Shown here in pieces: positions 1 to 9,982 of a stretch of DNA of 45,100 nucleotides; within the stretch, counting starts at the first letter, position 1, and the number at the start of each line of letters is the position of its first letter. The notes beneath the pieces were generated by a model that was not told the origin of the DNA, made no database searches, and saw only the letters and a program-made list of their open reading frames with translations. The stretch comes from an uncultured Clostridia bacterium (GTDB lineage: Bacteria; Bacillota; Clostridia; Christensenellales; Borkfalkiaceae), in the NCBI GenBank assembly GCA_904374385.1, contig CAJFGA010000008.1, positions 1-45,100 of the forward strand, written 5' to 3'. Made by a program: the position numbers and the translations under genes.

Positions 1-2
1 AA

Positions 3-1427
3 TACCCTTCTTCGCAGCTTGGCGCGAGCGGCATGAGCGTCGGTCTTCCTGACGGGCAGATGGGCAACTCCGAGGTCGGCCATCTCAATATGGGCGCCGG
101 GCGCATCGTCTATCAAGAATTGACCAAGATCACGAAGGAGATACAGGACGGCGAATTTTTCAAAAACCAAGCTCTCCTCGATGCGATGCAAAATGCAAAA
201 AAGAACGGAAAAAAACTGCATATTTGGGGATTATTGTCCGACGGCGGCGTGCACAGCCACAATACGCATCTCTATGCGCTCCTGCAGATGTGTAAAGAGC
301 AGGGGCTTGCCAACGCCTATGTGCACTGCTTTATGGACGGCAGAGACGTTTCTCCCACCTCGGGTGCCGGCTTCGTGCGCGCCCTGCAGGCGGAAATGGA
401 CAAACTTTCCTTCGGTACGGTCGCCTCTGTCTGCGGCAGATATTATGCGATGGACAGAGATAACCGCTGGGAGCGCGTCGTCAAGGCATACGAAATGCTT
501 ACCATCGGCAACGGCATCCAGGCGGAAGACGCGGCGCAGGCAATAGAGGAATCTTACAAGGCGGACGTGACGGACGAATTTATCCTTCCCACGAACGTTG
601 TGAAGGGCGGCAAACCCGTCGCGCTCGTGGAAAAGGGCGACAGCATCATTTTCTTCAATTTCCGCCCCGACAGGGCGAGGGAAATCACTCGTGCCTTTAC
701 CGAGCCGGATTTCAGCGGCTTTGAACGGAAAACGGGTTATCTTGCGCCCTTCTATGTGTGCTTTACCCAATACGATGCCACTTTCCGTCATGTAGAGGTC
801 GCTTTCAAACCGCAGAGTTTGAAAAATACGCTGGGCGAATACCTCGCTTCCCTCGGCAAAAAACAGCTGCGCATCGCCGAAACGGAAAAATACGCGCACG
901 TTACCTTCTTTTTCAACGGCGGCGTAGAGGCGCCCAACGAAAATGAAGTGCGCGTACTCATCCCTTCGCCGAAGGTCGCCACATACGATTTGAAGCCGGA
1001 GATGAGCGCTTACGAAGTGACGGAAAAGGCGATCGAGCAGCTTTCAACCGGCGAATACGATGCGATGATCCTGAACTTTGCCAACTGCGACATGGTCGGT
1101 CATACGGGCGTATTGGATGCTGCGGAAAAGGCGGTCGCAGCGGTAGACGACTGCGTCGATAAAGTCCTCAAAAAGATTTTGGAAATGGGCGGCGGCGCGC
1201 TCTTGACGGCGGATCACGGCAATGCGGATAAGATGATCGCGGAGGACGGTTCTCCCTTCACCGCGCATACGACCAACCCCGTACCCGTCGTACTCGTCTG
1301 TGACGCTTTGAAAGGCGCCAAACTGCGCGCAGGCGGCGTGCTTGCAGACCTTGCGCCCACCCTGCTCGATATGATGGGACTGCCCGTACCTGCAGAGATG
1401 ACGGGCAAAAGTTTGATCATCCGCTGA
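3..1427 (+). CDS. gpmI: 2,3-bisphosphoglycerate-independent phosphoglycerate mutase (5' truncated by window edge)
   Basis: Frame is open from nt 3 (YPSSQLGASGMSVGLPDGQMGNSEVGHLNMGAGRIV...). The GLPDGQMGNSEVGH, MDGRD, RWERV and TADHGNADKM motifs are typical of GpmI. Confidence 0.96.
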   Translation, partial: YPSSQLGASGMSVGLPDGQMGNSEVGHLNMGAGRIVYQELTKITKEIQDGEFFKNQALLDAMQNAKKNGKKLHIWGLLSDGGVHSHNTHLYALLQMCKEQGLANAYVHCFMDGRDVSPTSGAGFVRALQAEMDKLSFGTVASVCGRYYAMDRDNRWERVVKAYEMLTIGNGIQAEDAAQAIEESYKADVTDEFILPTNVVKGGKPVALVEKGDSIIFFNFRPDRAREITRAFTEPDFSGFERKTGYLAPFYVCFTQYDATFRHVEVAFKPQSLKNTLGEYLASLGKKQLRIAETEKYAHVTFFFNGGVEAPNENEVRVLIPSPKVATYDLKPEMSAYEVTEKAIEQLSTGEYDAMILNFANCDMVGHTGVLDAAEKAVAAVDDCVDKVLKKILEMGGGALLTADHGNADKMIAEDGSPFTAHTTNPVPVVLVCDALKGAKLRAGGVLADLAPTLLDMMGLPVPAEMTGKSLIIR

Positions 1428-1435
1428 TTTATTGC

Positions 1436-1461
1436 CCGCACCTTTCGGTGCGGGCATTTTC
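1436..1461 (+). terminator. Intrinsic terminator after gpmI
   Basis: CCCGCACC-TTTC-GGTGCGGG hairpin followed by CATTTT. Confidence 0.7.
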
Positions 1462-1478
1462 TGCCAAAGGGCCCGATT

Positions 1479-1533
1479 AAGGCTTCCCCCTAAAAGTGGG
1501 CAAGCTGTCGCTGCAAGTAACTGATGAGGGGGC
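1479..1533 (+). repeat. Dispersed double-hairpin repeat, copy 1 (diverged)
   Basis: AAGGCTTCCCCCTAAAAGTGGGCAAGCTGTCGCTGCAAGTAACTGATGAGGGGG; same layout as the copies at 14406 and 24563. Confidence 0.7.
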
Positions 1534-1779
1534 TATGAAAAAAAAGACCGCTCAAGCCGTAAAAAGTTTTTAGATTCGGGCCGTTATCCTTATACTGCCG
1601 CCGCGATTTCGAATAGAGCCGATTTGCAAAAATGTGAGCGATAAATAAAAAGGGAACCCATCGCGAATATTTTTGTAAAAACTTTCAGCAAGCGGCTTGA
1701 AAACGGTTGAAAAATCTCCGTGGATATGGTATACTTATCGAGTATTCTGTAAATAAAGAAAAAATTCGGAGTGATACTA

Positions 1780-2091
1780 ATGCCTGACATGATGTATTTG
1801 ATGTCAAACTTATTGGCGCCTTTGGATAACTACAATCCTTATGCGATCGCCAGATTTATCCTTTTGCTCGTGATGCTCGTTGCCTCGATCGTGGCGATCG
1901 TCATCGTGCTCATCCAGCCCGGCAACTCTACGGGTATCGATGCGCTCGGCGGTTCGAGCGAGACCTTTTTCGGCAAGAACAAGGGCAGATCGTTCGAGAG
2001 CAAAATGAAGAGATGGACGGTCATTGCCCTCGTCGTACTCGCGGTTCTCGCGGTCGCGTTCTACATTTTGCAGATCGGCGTGGGTGCATGA
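1780..2091 (+). CDS. secG: Protein translocase subunit SecG
   Basis: Two hydrophobic segments plus VLIQPGNSTGIDALGGSSETFFGKNKGRSFESKMKRWT; GGAG Shine-Dalgarno upstream of the ATG at 1780. Confidence 0.9.
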   Translation: MPDMMYLMSNLLAPLDNYNPYAIARFILLLVMLVASIVAIVIVLIQPGNSTGIDALGGSSETFFGKNKGRSFESKMKRWTVIALVVLAVLAVAFYILQIGVGA

Positions 2092-2167
2092 CTCCAATTC
2101 GGGATGATTAAAAAGGCGGCTGTTCGCAAGGATGGCCGCCTTATTTTATTATTTTTTGGAGAAAACG

Positions 2168-4246
2168 ATGTCCGCAAGGGAAGAACTCATTCAAAAATTT
2201 CATAGCGGTGAACTGCAATATAAAAAAGAAAGCGAGATCTGCCGCCTTTTGGGCATATCCGCCCGCTCCGGAAGGGACGCCGTTGCCGCCGTACTATCCG
2301 ATCTGCTGCGTGCCGGCGATATCGTACGCGACGAGCGCGGCCGGTTCGTCACCCCCGAAAAGCTTTCCCTGATTCGGGGGATTTTGCACGGCAATGAGCG
2401 CGGATACGCCTTTCTCGAAAGAGAGGGGGGAGAGGATCTGTTCATTCCGCACCGCGCCCTGCACGGTGCGCAGCATAAAGACGAGGTCTTTGCCAAAATC
2501 GTGGGCGGCGAACGCGGCGACGAGGCGGAGGTGTATGCCGTATTAAGCCGCGGAGTCAAGGAGCTTGCCGGCACGTTTTATAAGGAAGAACGCGGCGGCT
2601 GCGTTTCGCCCGACGATAAAAAATACTTTGAAGATATCCGCATCGTCGGCGGAAAGAAACGCGCCTTTTCTGGCGAAAAAGTATTCGTAAAGATCAAAAA
2701 CTGGCCGGAGGGCAGGAAGCCGGAGGGAGAAATCGAAGAGGTCTTGGGCCGAGGCGGAGAGCTTTCCGTCGAGGAGGAGGCGCTCATCAAAACGGCGGGG
2801 CTTGCAGAGGAATTTCCGCAGAAAGCGCTTGCCGAAGCCCGCCGCGTCGCAGCGGAAAAGATGCCCCTCGGGGGCAGAAGAGATTGCACAAACGAATTGA
2901 CGATCACCATAGACGGCGAAGACGCCCGCGATTTTGACGATGCGATCGGCGTTACGCGCGAAGGGGAAAATTTTTTGCTGCGCGTGCACATCGCCGACGT
3001 CACGCATTATGTCCGCCGCGGCGGCGCGCTCGACAAGGAAGCCTATGCGCGCGGCACCAGCGTCTATTTTCCCGACCGCGTCCTGCCCATGCTGCCCGTC
3101 GAACTTTCCAATGGCGTATGTTCTCTCAAAGAGGGGGAGGACAGGCTGACGCTCTCCTGCTTTATGAAGGTGGATGCAAAGGGCAGGGTCATAGATACCG
3201 AGATCGCCGAAGCGATCATCCGTTCCCGCAACCGCATGACGTATTCAGACGTGACGAAAATTTTGGAGGGGGATAGGGCTCTGTGCGATCGCTATGCGCA
3301 TTTGGTTCCCATGCTGCACGATGCCGCGGCGCTCGCCGAGATCCTCATCCAAAAGCGCGCGGCGCGCGGCAGTATCGACCTCGATGTAAAGGAGGCGAAG
3401 ATCGCCGTCGAAAACGGAGCAATAACCGTCGGAGAATATGTGCGCACGATCTCCCATCGCATGATCGAAGAATTTATGATCCTCGCCAATGAAACGGTCG
3501 CCGCATTTATGGCGGCATACGAAATGCCCTTTATCTACCGCGTACACGAAAAACCTTCCGAAGAAAAGGCTGCGGCCTTCAAAGCGTATTTGAGCGAGTT
3601 GGGCATCCGGGCAATTTTTCGTCCCGAAAACGTGCGGCCGGGCGAGTACGGCAAGATCCTCGAAGGTTTGCGGGGCGCGCAAAGTCCCATGTGCCATGTG
3701 GTCAACCGCGTCATGCTCCGCTCCATGTCTAAAGCGCGGTATAGCGATCAAAACAGCGGGCATTTCGGTTTGGCGTCCGATTGTTACTGCCATTTTACTT
3801 CGCCGATCCGCCGCTATCCGGACCTTCTCATCCACCACATCATCAAATTGGTGCTTGAGGGGCAGGCGGGGGAAGCGCAGCGGTTTGAAAGTTTTGTGGG
3901 CGGCGCGGCGCTCCGCTGTTCGGAAACGGAGCGCCGCGCAGACGAAGCCGAGCGCGCCGTAGACGAGCTGTATAAGGTTTGGTATATGCGCGAACATCTC
4001 GGCGAAATGTTTGAGGGTGTCGTGTCGGGCGTCACGGCGTTTGCCGTATTTGTCGAGTTGCCCAATACGGTGGAAGGGCGCATCAGGATAGAGAACCTTC
4101 CGCCTGACGATTACATTTTTATCGAACAAAAATACATGCTCAAGGGCGAACGCCGCGCCTTTAAAATCGGCGATGCCATCAAAATCACCGTCGCCGCATG
4201 CGATATCGGCACAAGGAAGTGCGATTTTCTTTTGGCGGAAGAATAA
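2168..4246 (+). CDS. rnr: Ribonuclease R
   Basis: RNB domain (DARDFDDAIGVTREGENFLLRVHIADVTHYV, YFPDRVLPMLPVELSNGVCSL) plus C-terminal S1 domain. Start placed at MSAREEL, after GGAG, rather than the ORF-track start. Confidence 0.96.
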   Translation: MSAREELIQKFHSGELQYKKESEICRLLGISARSGRDAVAAVLSDLLRAGDIVRDERGRFVTPEKLSLIRGILHGNERGYAFLEREGGEDLFIPHRALHGAQHKDEVFAKIVGGERGDEAEVYAVLSRGVKELAGTFYKEERGGCVSPDDKKYFEDIRIVGGKKRAFSGEKVFVKIKNWPEGRKPEGEIEEVLGRGGELSVEEEALIKTAGLAEEFPQKALAEARRVAAEKMPLGGRRDCTNELTITIDGEDARDFDDAIGVTREGENFLLRVHIADVTHYVRRGGALDKEAYARGTSVYFPDRVLPMLPVELSNGVCSLKEGEDRLTLSCFMKVDAKGRVIDTEIAEAIIRSRNRMTYSDVTKILEGDRALCDRYAHLVPMLHDAAALAEILIQKRAARGSIDLDVKEAKIAVENGAITVGEYVRTISHRMIEEFMILANETVAAFMAAYEMPFIYRVHEKPSEEKAAAFKAYLSELGIRAIFRPENVRPGEYGKILEGLRGAQSPMCHVVNRVMLRSMSKARYSDQNSGHFGLASDCYCHFTSPIRRYPDLLIHHIIKLVLEGQAGEAQRFESFVGGAALRCSETERRADEAERAVDELYKVWYMREHLGEMFEGVVSGVTAFAVFVELPNTVEGRIRIENLPPDDYIFIEQKYMLKGERRAFKIGDAIKITVAACDIGTRKCDFLLAEE

Positions 4247-4318
4247 TTCGTCCCAAAAGCTATCTCTTTCCCCGAAAATGTGCTATAATATTGATTGCGC
4301 GGCGGAAAGGAGTATAGC

Positions 4319-4822
4319 ATGCAATTTGAACTATGCGAATGGCGCGAATCCCTTGCGGATTCGCTCGTGGAGAGCGCGAACGACGCGCGCATCGGGCGGT
4401 ATATGCGGAACGGTTTTCCGTATCCCTATACGCCCGCCGACGCGCGCGCATTTATTGCCGCGGCGCGCGCCTGCGGAGAGGATCATAAAAACCGTGCCAT
4501 CGTTGCGGACGGCCGCGCGGTGGGCGGCATCGGCCTTACGCGTCTGGGCGATGTGTATCGCAAGAGCGCGGAGATCGGCTACTGGCTCACGCCTGCCTGT
4601 TGGGGCAAGGGGATCATGACGGAAGCGGTGGGGCAGATGTGTGCCATGGGCTTTGCCGATATGGATATCGTACGCATCTTTGCGGAAGTATTTGCGCCCA
4701 ACCTCGCGTCGCAGCGGGTGCTGGAAAAATGCGGTTTTGCCTTGGAAGGCAGAAAGCGCAAGAGCGTCTATAAGGGCGGTGCGTTTTGCGACAGCGTCGT
4801 GTATGCGCTCGTAAAGGATTAA
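4319..4822 (+). CDS. GNAT family (RimJ/RimL-like) acetyltransferase
   Basis: YRKSAEIGYWLTPACWGKGIMTEAV...FAPNLASQRVLEKCGFALEGRKRKSVYKGG. Confidence 0.9.
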   Translation: MQFELCEWRESLADSLVESANDARIGRYMRNGFPYPYTPADARAFIAAARACGEDHKNRAIVADGRAVGGIGLTRLGDVYRKSAEIGYWLTPACWGKGIMTEAVGQMCAMGFADMDIVRIFAEVFAPNLASQRVLEKCGFALEGRKRKSVYKGGAFCDSVVYALVKD

Positions 4823-4826
4823 AATC

Positions 4827-5276
4827 ATGAAGATTATCGCGGTCAATAAGTCGGCCTCCTTCGAATATTTCATCGAAGAAAAGTTTGAGGCGGGCATCGT
4901 GCTCGAAGGGAGCGAAGTCAAGTCTATACGCAAAAATAACTGCAGCCTGAACGATTCCTTCTGTTTTGTCCGCAAGGGCGAAGCGGTGTTGAAAAACATG
5001 CACATCGCCGTTTACGATAAGAGCGGCGCATTCAATACCCGCGATTCGCGGCGGGACAGGAAGCTCCTGCTCCATAAATCGGAGATCGCCAAAATCGTCG
5101 GCAAAGTCAATGAAAAGGGTTATACGCTCGTGCCCGTGAAAATCTATTTTAAGGATTCGCTCGTAAAAGTGGAGGTCGCGCTTTGCCGCGGCAAACATAC
5201 CTATGACAAAAAGCAGAGCCTCAAAGAAAAGGATCTGCAGCGCGACGCCGAGCGGCGCATCCGCGAATATACCTAA
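4827..5276 (+). CDS. smpB: SsrA-binding protein SmpB
   Basis: NKSASFEYFIEEKFEAGIVLEGSEVKSIRKNNCSLNDSF...YTLVPVKIYFKDSLVKVEVALCRGKHTYDKKQSLKEKD. Confidence 0.97.
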   Translation: MKIIAVNKSASFEYFIEEKFEAGIVLEGSEVKSIRKNNCSLNDSFCFVRKGEAVLKNMHIAVYDKSGAFNTRDSRRDRKLLLHKSEIAKIVGKVNEKGYTLVPVKIYFKDSLVKVEVALCRGKHTYDKKQSLKEKDLQRDAERRIREYT

Positions 5277-5320
5277 CTCTATTTTATTGCATTCATTTTC
5301 TTTTAAGGAGTTGACATTTT

Positions 5321-6592
5321 ATGGCTTACAAAAAGGATACCATCTGTGTGCAGGGCGGTTACCGCCCGAAAACGGGCGAGAGCCGCATCCCGCCCATCAG
5401 TCAAAGCACTACCTATTTCTATGAAAAGACGCAGGATATGGCGGATCTTTTCGACTTGAAAGCGGACGGTTATTTTTATACCCGCCTCGCCAATCCCACC
5501 GTCGCCGCGTTTGAGGGCAAGGTCACCGAGCTCGAGGGGGGCGTTGCGGGGGTCGGCTGCGCTTCGGGCATGGCGGCGTCCATGCTCGCCGCGTTTACCG
5601 TCTGCGGCGCGGGGGACAACATCGTCTCTTCCTCCGCGATCTATGGCGGCACTTTCAATCTGTTTGCGGTCACGCTGCCTAAACTCGGCATCGAAACGCG
5701 CTTTTTCGACCCCGATGCACCCGCCGAAGAGATCGAAAAGCTTATCGACGATAGAACAAAGATCATCTTCACGGAAACGATCGCCAATCCCGCGATCAAG
5801 ATCCTCGACTTTGACAAGATCGCCTCGATCGCTAAAAAGTACGGCGTACTGTTCTTTGTAGACAATACCCTCGCCACGCCCGTCTTGTGCCGCCCGTTTG
5901 AATGGGGCGCCAACGTCGTCATTCATTCCACGAGCAAATATATGGACGGACATGCGGCGGCGCTCGGCGGCATGATCGTGGACGGCGGTAACTTTAATTT
6001 TAAGGGCAATCCCCGCTATGCATCCTTCAACGAGCCGGATGAAAGTTATCACGGGCTCGTGTATGCCGATCTGCCCGCGGCGCAGTTCGCCACAAAATGC
6101 CGCGTGCAGATGATGCGCGATATGGGCGCGATGATGAGCCCGCAAAACGCCTTTTTGAGCTGGCTGGGGGCGGATACGCTCGCACTTCGCATGGAGCGCC
6201 ATTCTTCCAACGCCAAAAAGGTGGCGGCATATCTTTCCAAGCATCCCAAGATCGACTGGGTCTGGCACGCTTCGCTGCCCGACAATAAATACCATGCCCT
6301 CGCCGAAAAGTACCTGCCAGACGGGCAGGGCGGCATGCTCAGCTTCGGCATCAAGGGCGACGTCGCACAGGCGGCAAAGTTCATGGAGGCGTTAAAACTC
6401 ATTACGCAGGAAACGCACGTTGCCGACGTGCGCAGCTGCGTCCTGCATCCCGCATCCACCACGCACCGCCAGCTCACCAAAGAAGAGCTGGAACAGGCCG
6501 GCGTGCCCGAGAATCTCGTGCGCCTTTCCGTCGGCATCGAAAATCCCGACGATATCATCGCCGATCTCGAACAGGCACTGTCGCACGTCTGA
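5321..6592 (+). CDS. Cys/Met metabolism PLP enzyme (O-acetylhomoserine sulfhydrylase or methionine gamma-lyase type)
   Basis: CASGMAAS, IHSTSKYMDGHAAALGG (PLP lysine), HPASTTHRQL and VRLSVGIENPDDIIADLEQAL motifs. Confidence 0.93.
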   Translation: MAYKKDTICVQGGYRPKTGESRIPPISQSTTYFYEKTQDMADLFDLKADGYFYTRLANPTVAAFEGKVTELEGGVAGVGCASGMAASMLAAFTVCGAGDNIVSSSAIYGGTFNLFAVTLPKLGIETRFFDPDAPAEEIEKLIDDRTKIIFTETIANPAIKILDFDKIASIAKKYGVLFFVDNTLATPVLCRPFEWGANVVIHSTSKYMDGHAAALGGMIVDGGNFNFKGNPRYASFNEPDESYHGLVYADLPAAQFATKCRVQMMRDMGAMMSPQNAFLSWLGADTLALRMERHSSNAKKVAAYLSKHPKIDWVWHASLPDNKYHALAEKYLPDGQGGMLSFGIKGDVAQAAKFMEALKLITQETHVADVRSCVLHPASTTHRQLTKEELEQAGVPENLVRLSVGIENPDDIIADLEQALSHV

Positions 6593-6659
6593 TAAAAACG
6601 CGGTCTTCCGCCGCGCCCTTTTGAAAGGCGCGGCGGAGAGGGCCGTTTTGAGGGGCCAT

Positions 6660-7076
6660 ATGAAAAAAAAGTTGACTGCATTTGTTGCGTGCGTTATCGC
6701 TCTGTGCTGTATAGCGGCCTTGATGGGCTGTGCGGAAACTTTGTCCGAAGTCGGGGAATGGAAACTTTCGTTTTTTGGCGACGGAGATAAAAATTATTCT
6801 GTCGGAGACGAATACTTGGGAAATAAAGTGACGGAAACTTTGTATTCCTGCACGTTTGACGGAGCCGAATACAAAGTCTTTCATAACGGCACGGTCATCC
6901 GGGAGGGAAGTTATTCGGCGGAAAATGCGGGCGAAAAATCTGTTTTGCTCGCATTGAACGACGGCGGCGCCCGGCTCTACTGGAATTTGGGTGTGGAAAT
7001 GCAGGCCGACGGTAGAGAAACTTTGCGTATCATCGCAGAAATAGGTGGGAAAACGGTTTGTTTTATCCCCGCATAA
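6660..7076 (+). CDS. Small putative lipoprotein
   Basis: MKKKLTAFVACVIALCCIAALMGC lipobox; no family recognised. Start corrected from the ORF track. Confidence 0.65.
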   Translation: MKKKLTAFVACVIALCCIAALMGCAETLSEVGEWKLSFFGDGDKNYSVGDEYLGNKVTETLYSCTFDGAEYKVFHNGTVIREGSYSAENAGEKSVLLALNDGGARLYWNLGVEMQADGRETLRIIAEIGGKTVCFIPA

Positions 7077-7122
7077 ACAACATAGCAACAACGTCAATTC
7101 GGCACAAAGGAGAGAAAAGTCA

Positions 7123-8031
7123 ATGCCTATCGTAATTCCGCAGGATATCCCCGCTTACTCCGTTTTGAAAGAGGAAAATATTTTTGTCATGAACGACGAA
7201 CGCGCTTTCTCGCAGGATATCCGTCCCCTCGAGATCGCCATATTGAACCTCATGCCGACCAAGGTGGAAACGGAAACGCAGTTCATGCGCCTTCTCTCCA
7301 ATTCGCCTCTGCAAGTCAACGTAACGCTCATTTACACGGAATCGTACAAGAGTAAAAATACGGCGGCGGCGCATCTCGAGCGTTTTTATAAAAAGTTTGA
7401 CGATATAAAAGATAAACATTTCGACGGCATGATCATCACCGGCGCGCCCGTCGAAACGATGGCATTCGAGCAGGTCGCCTATTGGGAAGAGCTGAAAAAG
7501 CTGTTCGACTTTGCGGAAAAAAAGGTGACCAGTACCATCTATATCTGTTGGGGCGCGCAGGCGGCGCTTTACTATCATTACGGCATCGAAAAACATCTTC
7601 TGCCCGAAAAACTGTTCGGCGTATTTCCGCACAAAAAATATCTCGAACAGCATGACCCTCTCTTGAAGGGGATCGACGACGTCTTTTATGTCCCGCACTC
7701 CCGCCACACGACGGTGTACAGGGAAGATGCAAAAAAGGCGGACGATCTCGTCATCCTTTGCGATGCAGGCGAAGAGGTGGGACTTTCCATCGCCAAATCT
7801 AAAGACAATAAAAAGATCTTTCTGATGGGGCATATGGAGTACGACCGCAATACGCTCAAAACGGAGTACGAGCGCGACCTCGCCAAGGGGCTTCCCATCA
7901 AGCCTCCCTGTCACTATTTTGCGGATGAAAGCTGTACGGCGGTCAACGTCACTTGGACGAGCGCCGCAAATCTGTTTTATACAAACTGGCTCAACTATTA
8001 CGTCTATCAGGTCACGCCATTTAAATTTTGA
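7123..8031 (+). CDS. metA: Homoserine O-succinyl/acetyltransferase
   Basis: MPIVIPQDIPAYSVLKEENIFVM...LNLMPTKVETETQ...GAPVETMAFEQVAYWEEL...STIYICWGAQAALYYHYGI...HSRHTTV. Confidence 0.96.
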   Translation: MPIVIPQDIPAYSVLKEENIFVMNDERAFSQDIRPLEIAILNLMPTKVETETQFMRLLSNSPLQVNVTLIYTESYKSKNTAAAHLERFYKKFDDIKDKHFDGMIITGAPVETMAFEQVAYWEELKKLFDFAEKKVTSTIYICWGAQAALYYHYGIEKHLLPEKLFGVFPHKKYLEQHDPLLKGIDDVFYVPHSRHTTVYREDAKKADDLVILCDAGEEVGLSIAKSKDNKKIFLMGHMEYDRNTLKTEYERDLAKGLPIKPPCHYFADESCTAVNVTWTSAANLFYTNWLNYYVYQVTPFKF

Positions 8032-8111
8032 TTTCGGCTTGACAGATCTCCCTTTCTGTGATACCATATATTCAGCAAGCCGTGCAGTGCGGCAATAGGG
8101 AGGGAATATTG

Positions 8112-8609
8112 ATGGAAACAGTTGTCATGCATCCGTCATACGGGAAGATAACGTATACGGAAAGTTTTTGGACAGGAAAAAAGAGCCTCTTTATCGCGGA
8201 TAAAGAGGCGTTAAAATTGTCGCGTAAATCATTCCGGACGGAGGACGGTGCTTATATGGAGGTCAAGGGCAATTTCATGACGGGCGCCGTACTGCATGCG
8301 GGAGGGGAAGCGATCAGGCTGACGCCCGCTGTAAAGTGGTATGAGATCGTTCTGTCCGTGCTGCCTTTCCTGCTCGTCATGGTATGGGGCAATACTCCGG
8401 CGCTCTTCGCAATTGTGCCGATCGTCGGCGGAGCTATCGGCGGGGCGATCGGCGGGGCGATCGGCGGCATATTTTTTGTCGTCAACCTGTATAGTTTGCG
8501 GGCGGTGCACAAGGTTTGGCTGAAGGTCGTCATTTCTGTCGGTATGTTGGCGCTCTGTTTCGTCATTTGCTTCCTCGTCGCGGTGCTGATCCTGCAGATT
8601 TCTGCGTAA
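8112..8609 (+). CDS. Small membrane protein with glycine-zipper repeat
   Basis: Hydrophobic C-terminal half with GGAIGGAIGGAIGG; SD GGGAGGGA upstream. Confidence 0.6.
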   Translation: METVVMHPSYGKITYTESFWTGKKSLFIADKEALKLSRKSFRTEDGAYMEVKGNFMTGAVLHAGGEAIRLTPAVKWYEIVLSVLPFLLVMVWGNTPALFAIVPIVGGAIGGAIGGAIGGIFFVVNLYSLRAVHKVWLKVVISVGMLALCFVICFLVAVLILQISA

Positions 8610-8752
8610 AACAGTATAAAAAAGGGCGGTATGGGCTTCTTCATACCGCCTTTTGCGTTTTATTTCATAAAAATAATCGCAGCATTCCAAAAATAGAAGC
8701 GAATGCGATGTACTATGTCAGGCATAACAATGCAATTATAAGGAGAAACAAT

Positions 8753-9847
8753 ATGCAGTTCCAGTATTTCATGCCGGTAAAAATCATTTGCGGCCGCGAC
8801 TGCGTCGCGCAGAGCGCGTCCGTCTTTGCCGCCTTCGGCGAACGGGCCATTATCGTCACGGGCAAAAGTTCTGCGGCGAACGGTTCCCTTGCGGATGTGC
8901 AAGCGGCACTTTCCGCAAACGGGCAGGCACATATCGTATACGACAAGATCCCGCCCAATCCCACCGTCGCAAGCGTGCGGGAAGGGGGCAGGCTTGCGCG
9001 CTCTTTCGGCGCAGATTTTGTCGTTGCCGTCGGCGGAGGTTCTCCCATGGACGCGGCGAAGGCGGTCGCCATGCTCGCCAGGCAGGATGCCGGCGACATC
9101 TTTTCCTATACCGCTACGGCAGATGTCTTGCCCATGCTGCACATTCCGACTACGGCGGGCACGGGCAGCGAGGTCACGCCCTACGCGATCTTGACCAACG
9201 ACGAACGGGAAACCAAAACGAGCATTTCACATCCCGCTTATTTCCCCAAGGTCGCCTTTTTGGACGGCAAATATATGCGCGGGCTTCCGCAAAGTACGGC
9301 CGCTTATACCGCCATCGACGCGATGTCGCATGCGATGGAGGGGATGCTCTCCGTGCGCGCGGGCGCATTGACGGACGCGCTCGCCAAGGAGAGCCTGCGC
9401 CGTTTGCATGCCGCGCTTCCCGCCTTGACGCGGGGGCAATGCAGCGATGAAGACCGCGACGCGCTCCTGTATGCGGCGACGCTCGCGGGGATGGTCATCG
9501 CCAATACGGGCACCTGCGCCGTACATTCGATGGGTTATTCCCTCACTTACTTCCACGGCGCGCCGCACGGCAGGGCGAACGGCTTGCTGCTGCCCGAATT
9601 TTTTGCCGTCTGTGAAGAGAAGACTCCCGCTCGCGCAAAGGAGATTCTGCAGGCGGCAGGCTTTGCCGATTCCCGCGCCTTGGCGTCGGCGCTCGCGCCT
9701 TTATTGGGAGAGCGGGAAAAGATCGATGACGAAACGCTGCGCCGCTATGCGCAGAAGGCGTCTGTCAACAAAAATATAAAAAATTGCTCCGTCTTTTTTG
9801 GTGAGGAAGACCTCTTCCGCGTCTTAAAACGTTCGGTCGGCGCGTAA
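8753..9847 (+). CDS. Iron-containing alcohol dehydrogenase family protein
   Basis: VVAVGGGSPMDAAKAVA, IPTTAGTGSEVTPYAIL, AIDAMSHAMEG, GAPHGRANGLLLPE. Start corrected to the ATG after AAGGAGAAACAAT. Confidence 0.93.
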   Translation: MQFQYFMPVKIICGRDCVAQSASVFAAFGERAIIVTGKSSAANGSLADVQAALSANGQAHIVYDKIPPNPTVASVREGGRLARSFGADFVVAVGGGSPMDAAKAVAMLARQDAGDIFSYTATADVLPMLHIPTTAGTGSEVTPYAILTNDERETKTSISHPAYFPKVAFLDGKYMRGLPQSTAAYTAIDAMSHAMEGMLSVRAGALTDALAKESLRRLHAALPALTRGQCSDEDRDALLYAATLAGMVIANTGTCAVHSMGYSLTYFHGAPHGRANGLLLPEFFAVCEEKTPARAKEILQAAGFADSRALASALAPLLGEREKIDDETLRRYAQKASVNKNIKNCSVFFGEEDLFRVLKRSVGA

Positions 9848-9942
9848 GGCGCTGTGCCGCATCATAAAAGTCTTGTTCCGCCCGCCGCATTCTGCGGCGG
9901 GCAGAAAATTTTAAAATCTTTTTCAATAGTATCGTCATATGC

Positions 9943-9982
9943 TTGACAAATCGTACATACTGTATATAATGTATATATACAG
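9943..9982 (+). promoter_or_regulatory. Promoter and perfect inverted-repeat operator of the GntR/ABC operon
   Basis: TTGACA (9943-9948), 16 nt, TATAAT (9965-9970). Perfect CTGTATATA-N5-TATATACAG (9960-9982) overlaps the -10. Confidence 0.85.

Noticed and set aside
5277-5320. SAM or other riboswitch ahead of the methionine-pathway gene
   Set aside because: Only 44 nt separate smpB and the start codon, with just an RBS and AT-rich sequence.
5303-6295. 330-aa antisense ORF over the Cys/Met enzyme gene (and similar ones at 7120-8067, 3245-4129, 12441-13571, 33113-34486)
   Set aside because: Same antisense artefact; no RBS, no recognisable domains, and the opposite strand carries clear family motifs.
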